Shown: positions 60,758 to 64,000 of the stretch, piece by piece
Layout of the letters: every line of letters begins with the position of its first letter
Position numbering within the stretch: position 1 is the stretch's first letter
Source: Saccharopolyspora hordei
GTDB taxonomy: Bacteria; Actinomycetota; Actinomycetes; Mycobacteriales; Pseudonocardiaceae
Direction: 5' to 3'
NCBI RefSeq assembly: GCF_013410345.1
Contig: NZ_JACCFJ010000001.1
Span: forward strand, 186,001 to 250,000
DNA length: 64,000 nt
Translations under genes and position numbers: made by a program
Notes under the pieces: model-generated
What the model was told of the DNA's origin: nothing
What the model saw: the letters and a program-made list of their open reading frames with translations, nothing else
Databases searched by the model: none

Positions 60758-60917
60758 GGGGATGTCCTCCTGGTTCGAACTCGGCCCGGCGGGCCGTCCT
60801 TGTGCTGAGGCGTCTCCCTCCAGCTTCCCAGCCCGAGCGCCCCACCGATACCCCGTTCGGATCATCGGGGAGTTCGCCTCCGCGGCGGCGTGCCCGGGTC
60901 CGACCGGCCGCCCCGGG

Positions 60918-60953
60918 GCCGGGCCGGCCGCGGCTCGCCCCGCGGCCGGCCCG
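60918..60953 (-). terminator. Hairpin between coxM and coxG
   Basis: Perfect 15-bp stem (60918-60932 with 60939-60953), 6-nt loop, all GC, 11 bp after the coxM stop; it should reduce read-through into coxG. Confidence 0.75.
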
Positions 60954-60963
60954 GGGCTCGCGC

Positions 60964-61818
60964 CTACCCGCCCGCGGCGGTGAGCACCGCCCGGCCGGTG
61001 AGCACCTCGGCGAGGTGCTTGCGGTAGTCGACGTCGGCGCTGGCGTCGGCGGTCGGGCTGGTGCCCTCGGTGGCGTGCCGCGCCGCCTCGCGCACGGCCT
61101 CCGCCGTCGCGGGCCGGCCGACCAGGGCCTGCTCCACCCCGGTCGCGCGGACCGGCGTCGGCCCCATGTTGGTCAGCCCGATGCGGGCTTCGGCGATCTG
61201 CCCGTCCTCGACCCGCACCGCGGCCGCCACGCCGACGATGGACCACGCCTGCGCCACCCGGTTGAACTTCTCGTAGTGCGCGCGCCAGCCGGTCCACTTC
61301 GGCAACCGCACCTCGACCAGCAGTTCGCCCGGTTCCAGCACGGTGGTGAAGTAGTCGACGAAGAACTCCGACGCCGGCACGGTGCGCCGACCGGACGGCC
61401 CGGCCAGCACCATCTCCGCGTCCAGCGCGAGCGCCGGGGCGGGCAGGTCACCGGCCGGGTCGGCGTGCGCGAGCGACCCGCCGAAGGTGCCGCGGTGCCG
61501 CACCTGCGGGTCGGCGACGGTGCGGGTGGCCAGCGCGATGAGCTCGGCGTGCTGCTGCACCAGCGGGTCCCGCAGCACGTCGTGGTGGGTCGTCATCGCG
61601 CCGATGACCAGCGCGTCGCCGTCCTCGCGGACGCCGCGCAGCTCCTCGATGCGGTTGAGGTCGACCAGCAGCTGCGGGTCGGCCAGCCGCATCCGCAGCA
61701 CCGGCAGCAGGCTCTGCCCGCCGGCCAGCACCTTGCCCTCGTCACCGACCTGGGCCAGCGCCGTGACCGCTTCCTCCACTGTGGAGGGTGCGACGTACTC
61801 GAACTGGGCGGGGATCAC
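60964..61818 (-). CDS. coxM: CODH/xanthine-dehydrogenase-type FAD subunit
   Basis: A 284-residue FAD-binding subunit. VLAGGQSLLPVLRMRLADPQ holds the flavin loop and HRGTFGGSLAHADPAGDLPA the second FAD motif. The C-terminal CO-dehydrogenase flavoprotein domain includes YEKFNRVAQAWSIVGVAAAV. GTG 61818 overlaps the coxL stop (GTGA), so the subunits are made together. It passes electrons from the iron-sulphur subunit to an acceptor. The 2Fe-2S subunit gene (coxS) is not in the window and is expected beyond base 64000. Confidence 0.92.
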   Translation of the reverse strand: MIPAQFEYVAPSTVEEAVTALAQVGDEGKVLAGGQSLLPVLRMRLADPQLLVDLNRIEELRGVREDGDALVIGAMTTHHDVLRDPLVQQHAELIALATRTVADPQVRHRGTFGGSLAHADPAGDLPAPALALDAEMVLAGPSGRRTVPASEFFVDYFTTVLEPGELLVEVRLPKWTGWRAHYEKFNRVAQAWSIVGVAAAVRVEDGQIAEARIGLTNMGPTPVRATGVEQALVGRPATAEAVREAARHATEGTSPTADASADVDYRKHLAEVLTGRAVLTAAGG

Positions 61819-64000
61819 CGGGCACCTCCCTGGGGGTCGACCGAACCGAGTCCGCCACCGGCTTCCGGTGCGGTGGCACCGCTCGCGCGGGCGCCGGTGA
61901 TGGCGCGCCACACCCGCTGCGGCGAGCACGGCATCTCCACGTCGGAGACGCCCATCGGCCGCAGCGCGTCCACGATCGCGTTCACCACGGCCGGGGTCGA
62001 GGCGATGGTGCCCGCCTCGCCGACGCCCTTGACGCCCAGGACGTTCGAGGTCGCCCGCGTCTCGGTGCGGTCGGTGGTGAACTCCGGCAGGTCGGCCGCC
62101 GACGGCACCAGGTAGTCGGCCAGCGTGCCGGTGGTGAGGGTGCCGCTCTCGTCGTACACGGCCTCCTCGAACAGCGCCTGCGCGATGCCCTGCGCGAGCC
62201 CGCCGTGCACCTGGCCCTCCACGATCAGCGGGTTGACCACGGTGCCGATGTCGTCCACGCAGACGTACTCGCGGATCTTCACCTGCCCGGTCTCGGTGTC
62301 CACCTCGGTCGCGCACAGGTGGGTGCCGTGCGGGAAGGAGAAGTTCTCCGGGTCGAAGGTGGCCTCGGCGTCCAGGTTCGGCTCGACCCCGTCGGGCAGG
62401 TCGTGCGCGGCGAACGCGGCGAGCGCCACCTCGCCGAGCGCGGTGCCCCGGTCGGTGCCGCGGACCCCGAAGCGCCCGGAGGTGAACTCCACGTCGTCCT
62501 CGCTGCACTCCAGCATGTGCGCGGCGATCTTCTTGGCCTTCTCGATCACCTTGTCGGCCGCCTGCACCACCGCCATGCCGCCGACGGCCAGCGACCGCGA
62601 CCCGTAGGTGTCCAGGCCCTTCGGCGAGACCTGGGTGTCGCCGTGCAGCACCTCGACGTCCTCGAACGGCACGCCCAAGCGGTCGGCCACGATCTGGCTC
62701 CACGCCGTCTCGTGCCCCTGCCCGTGCGGCGAGGACCCGGTGACGACCTCCACCTTGCCGGTCGGCAGCACGCGGATCGAGGCGTGCTCCCACCCGCCCG
62801 CGCCGTAGGACAGCGAGCCCAGCACCCGCGACGGGGCCAGGCCGCACATCTCGGTGAACGTCGAGATGCCGATGCCCAGCTGCACCGTGTCACCCCGGCG
62901 GCGCCGCTCCTCCTGCTCCTCGCGCAAGCCCTGGTAGCCGAACAGCTCCAGCGCCTTGTCGGTGGCGGCCTCGTAGTTGCCGGAGTCGTAGGTCAGCCCG
63001 GCGACCGTGGTGTACGGGAACTCGTCGTGGTTGATCCAGTTCTTGCGCCGCAGCTCCACCGGGTCCATGCCGAGCTCGGCGGCGAGCTCGTCCACCATCC
63101 GCTCGATGGCGAAGGTCGCCTCCGGGCGTCCGGCGCCGCGGTAGGCGTCCGTCGGCGTCTTGTTGGTGAACACGTTGGTGCAGCTGAAGTGGTACGCCGG
63201 GATCTTGTAGATCGCGTTGAACATGAAGGCGCCCAGGATCGGCACGCCCGGCGTGACCAGCCGCAGGTAGGCGCCCATGTCGGCGAGCAGCTCGACCTTC
63301 AGCCCGGTGATCGTGCCGTCCCGGGTGGCCGCCATCGACAGCTTCTGGACCTGGTCTCTGCCGTGGTGGGCCGACACCATCGTCTCGGAGCGGGTCTCGG
63401 TCCACTTCACCGGCCGGCCGAGCTTGCGGGCCAGCACGAAGGCGATGAACTCCTCCGGCGTCACCTGCAGCTTGCCGCCGAAACCGCCGCCCACGTCCGG
63501 GGCGATGACCCGGATCTTCTGCTCCGGCACGCCCAGCGACATGGCCAGCATCAGCCGCAGGATGTGCGGCACCTGGGTGGCCGACCACACGGTGATCTGC
63601 TCGCCGGTCGGGTCGACGACCACCGAGCGCGGCTCCATGAACGCCGGGATCAGCCGCTGCTGCCGGAAGGTCCGGTCGATGCGCACCTCGGCGTTGCGCA
63701 GCGCTTCCTCGACGTCCCCACCGGTGCCGGCCTCCGCCGAGTCGAAGGTCCAGGTGGCGTTGCGGTTGGTGCCCAGGTCCTCGTGCACCAGCGGAGAACC
63801 CGGCTGCAGCGCGGACTCCATGTCGAGCACCACCGGCAGGTCGTCGTAGTCGACGTCGATGGCGTCCAGCGCGTCGCGCGCCTCGGCCGCGCTGCGGGCG
63901 GCGACGACCGCGACCGCCTCACCGGCGAAGCGCACCTCGTCGACCGCCATCGGCGGGGCCGCCGGGGCCTTCATGTCCTCGGTGATCGGCCAGGCGCACG
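61815..64000 (-). CDS. coxL: Form II CODH-like molybdoenzyme large subunit, N-terminus outside window
   Basis: At least 728 residues of the molybdopterin subunit, open to the window edge. The active-site loop reads PTDAYRGAGRPEA, the form II signature (form I true CO dehydrogenases have AYRCSFR with a Cys). Molybdopterin contacts include VGGGFGGKLQ and SSPHGQGHETAWSQIVADRL, and the catalytic Glu is in GVGEAGTIAS. The substrate is therefore uncertain: CO oxidation is not assured, and an aldehyde or N-heterocycle may be used. It needs the molybdenum cofactor made by genes in this window. Confidence 0.92.
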   Translation of the reverse strand, partial: CAWPITEDMKAPAAPPMAVDEVRFAGEAVAVVAARSAAEARDALDAIDVDYDDLPVVLDMESALQPGSPLVHEDLGTNRNATWTFDSAEAGTGGDVEEALRNAEVRIDRTFRQQRLIPAFMEPRSVVVDPTGEQITVWSATQVPHILRLMLAMSLGVPEQKIRVIAPDVGGGFGGKLQVTPEEFIAFVLARKLGRPVKWTETRSETMVSAHHGRDQVQKLSMAATRDGTITGLKVELLADMGAYLRLVTPGVPILGAFMFNAIYKIPAYHFSCTNVFTNKTPTDAYRGAGRPEATFAIERMVDELAAELGMDPVELRRKNWINHDEFPYTTVAGLTYDSGNYEAATDKALELFGYQGLREEQEERRRRGDTVQLGIGISTFTEMCGLAPSRVLGSLSYGAGGWEHASIRVLPTGKVEVVTGSSPHGQGHETAWSQIVADRLGVPFEDVEVLHGDTQVSPKGLDTYGSRSLAVGGMAVVQAADKVIEKAKKIAAHMLECSEDDVEFTSGRFGVRGTDRGTALGEVALAAFAAHDLPDGVEPNLDAEATFDPENFSFPHGTHLCATEVDTETGQVKIREYVCVDDIGTVVNPLIVEGQVHGGLAQGIAQALFEEAVYDESGTLTTGTLADYLVPSAADLPEFTTDRTETRATSNVLGVKGVGEAGTIASTPAVVNAIVDALRPMGVSDVEMPCSPQRVWRAITGARASGATAPEAGGGLGSVDPQGGAR

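Noticed and set aside
60765-60790. TGGTTCGAACTC resembling a tRNA T-loop
   Set aside because: No acceptor, D or anticodon stem can be formed around it; it lies in the leader of coxG.

Overview
This is high-GC actinobacterial DNA with GTG starts, overlapping operons and few gaps. The gene content points to Pseudonocardiaceae, most like Saccharopolyspora: Scr1-type XRE regulators paired with DUF397 proteins, a DUF3558/EspG/PPE-like cluster, a complete conservon (cvnA-D), an LppU pair and an aerobic CODH-type cluster. Much of the window is a scattered, partly inverted equivalent of the M. tuberculosis Rv0861c-Rv0883c region: XPB helicase, Rv0862c-type protein, moaC, mog/moaE, rpfA, moaD, moaA, cspB, DUF2771 lipoprotein, its MFS partner and DUF3027. 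The genus assignment is an inference from gene content, not from a marker gene.

Layout. 1-4.1 kb: the end of superoxide dismutase, a MarR-MFS pair, and an NCS2 permease divergent from a DUF2530 protein. 4.1-7.4 kb: an ESX-associated locus (EspG, small protein, DUF3558 lipoprotein, PPE/WXG-like protein). 7.6-8.9 kb: an IS30-family element. 9.0-10.75 kb: regulatory cassette A (small membrane protein, zinc-finger protein, divergent XRE regulator, DUF397 protein). 10.75-18.7 kb: sacsin-type ATPase with DUF3027, glutaminyl cyclase, an unrecognised protein, MFS and DUF2771. 18.7-21.8 kb: a translationally coupled serine hydrolase / histidine kinase / response regulator operon. 21.9-27.9 kb: cold-shock protein, HAD phosphatase, R2lox, acyl-CoA synthetase, PhzF, YccF and a small protein. 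28-38.3 kb: a molybdenum island (mod uptake operon, moaA-moaD, mogA-moaE fusion, moaC) with an rpf gene embedded in it, followed by malic enzyme. 38.5-46.2 kb: Rv0862c-type protein and the conservon. 46.8-50.5 kb: an SsuA/TauA-type ABC transporter. 50.6-52.6 kb: regulatory cassette B, with the same design as A. 52.9-60 kb: benzoylformate decarboxylase, two LppU-like proteins, XPB helicase, a possible SUFU protein and MenC. 60-64 kb: CODH/xanthine-dehydrogenase-type coxG, coxM and coxL (partial).

How the genes fit together. ModABC would bring in molybdate and MoaA/MoaD/MogA-MoaE/MoaC would build molybdopterin, which the form II (AYRGAGR) molybdoenzyme at the right edge would need. The rpf gene has a CRP/GlxR-like operator and a c-di-AMP (ydaO-type) riboswitch ahead of it, so cell-wall resuscitation is probably under dual nucleotide-messenger control. 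The most distinctive feature is the pair of paralogous cassettes, at 9.0-10.75 kb and 50.6-52.6 kb. Each combines an XRE-DUF5753 regulator and DUF397 protein(s) with a divergently transcribed zinc-finger protein and a one-helix membrane protein carrying a shared motif. No tRNA, rRNA or CRISPR array was found.
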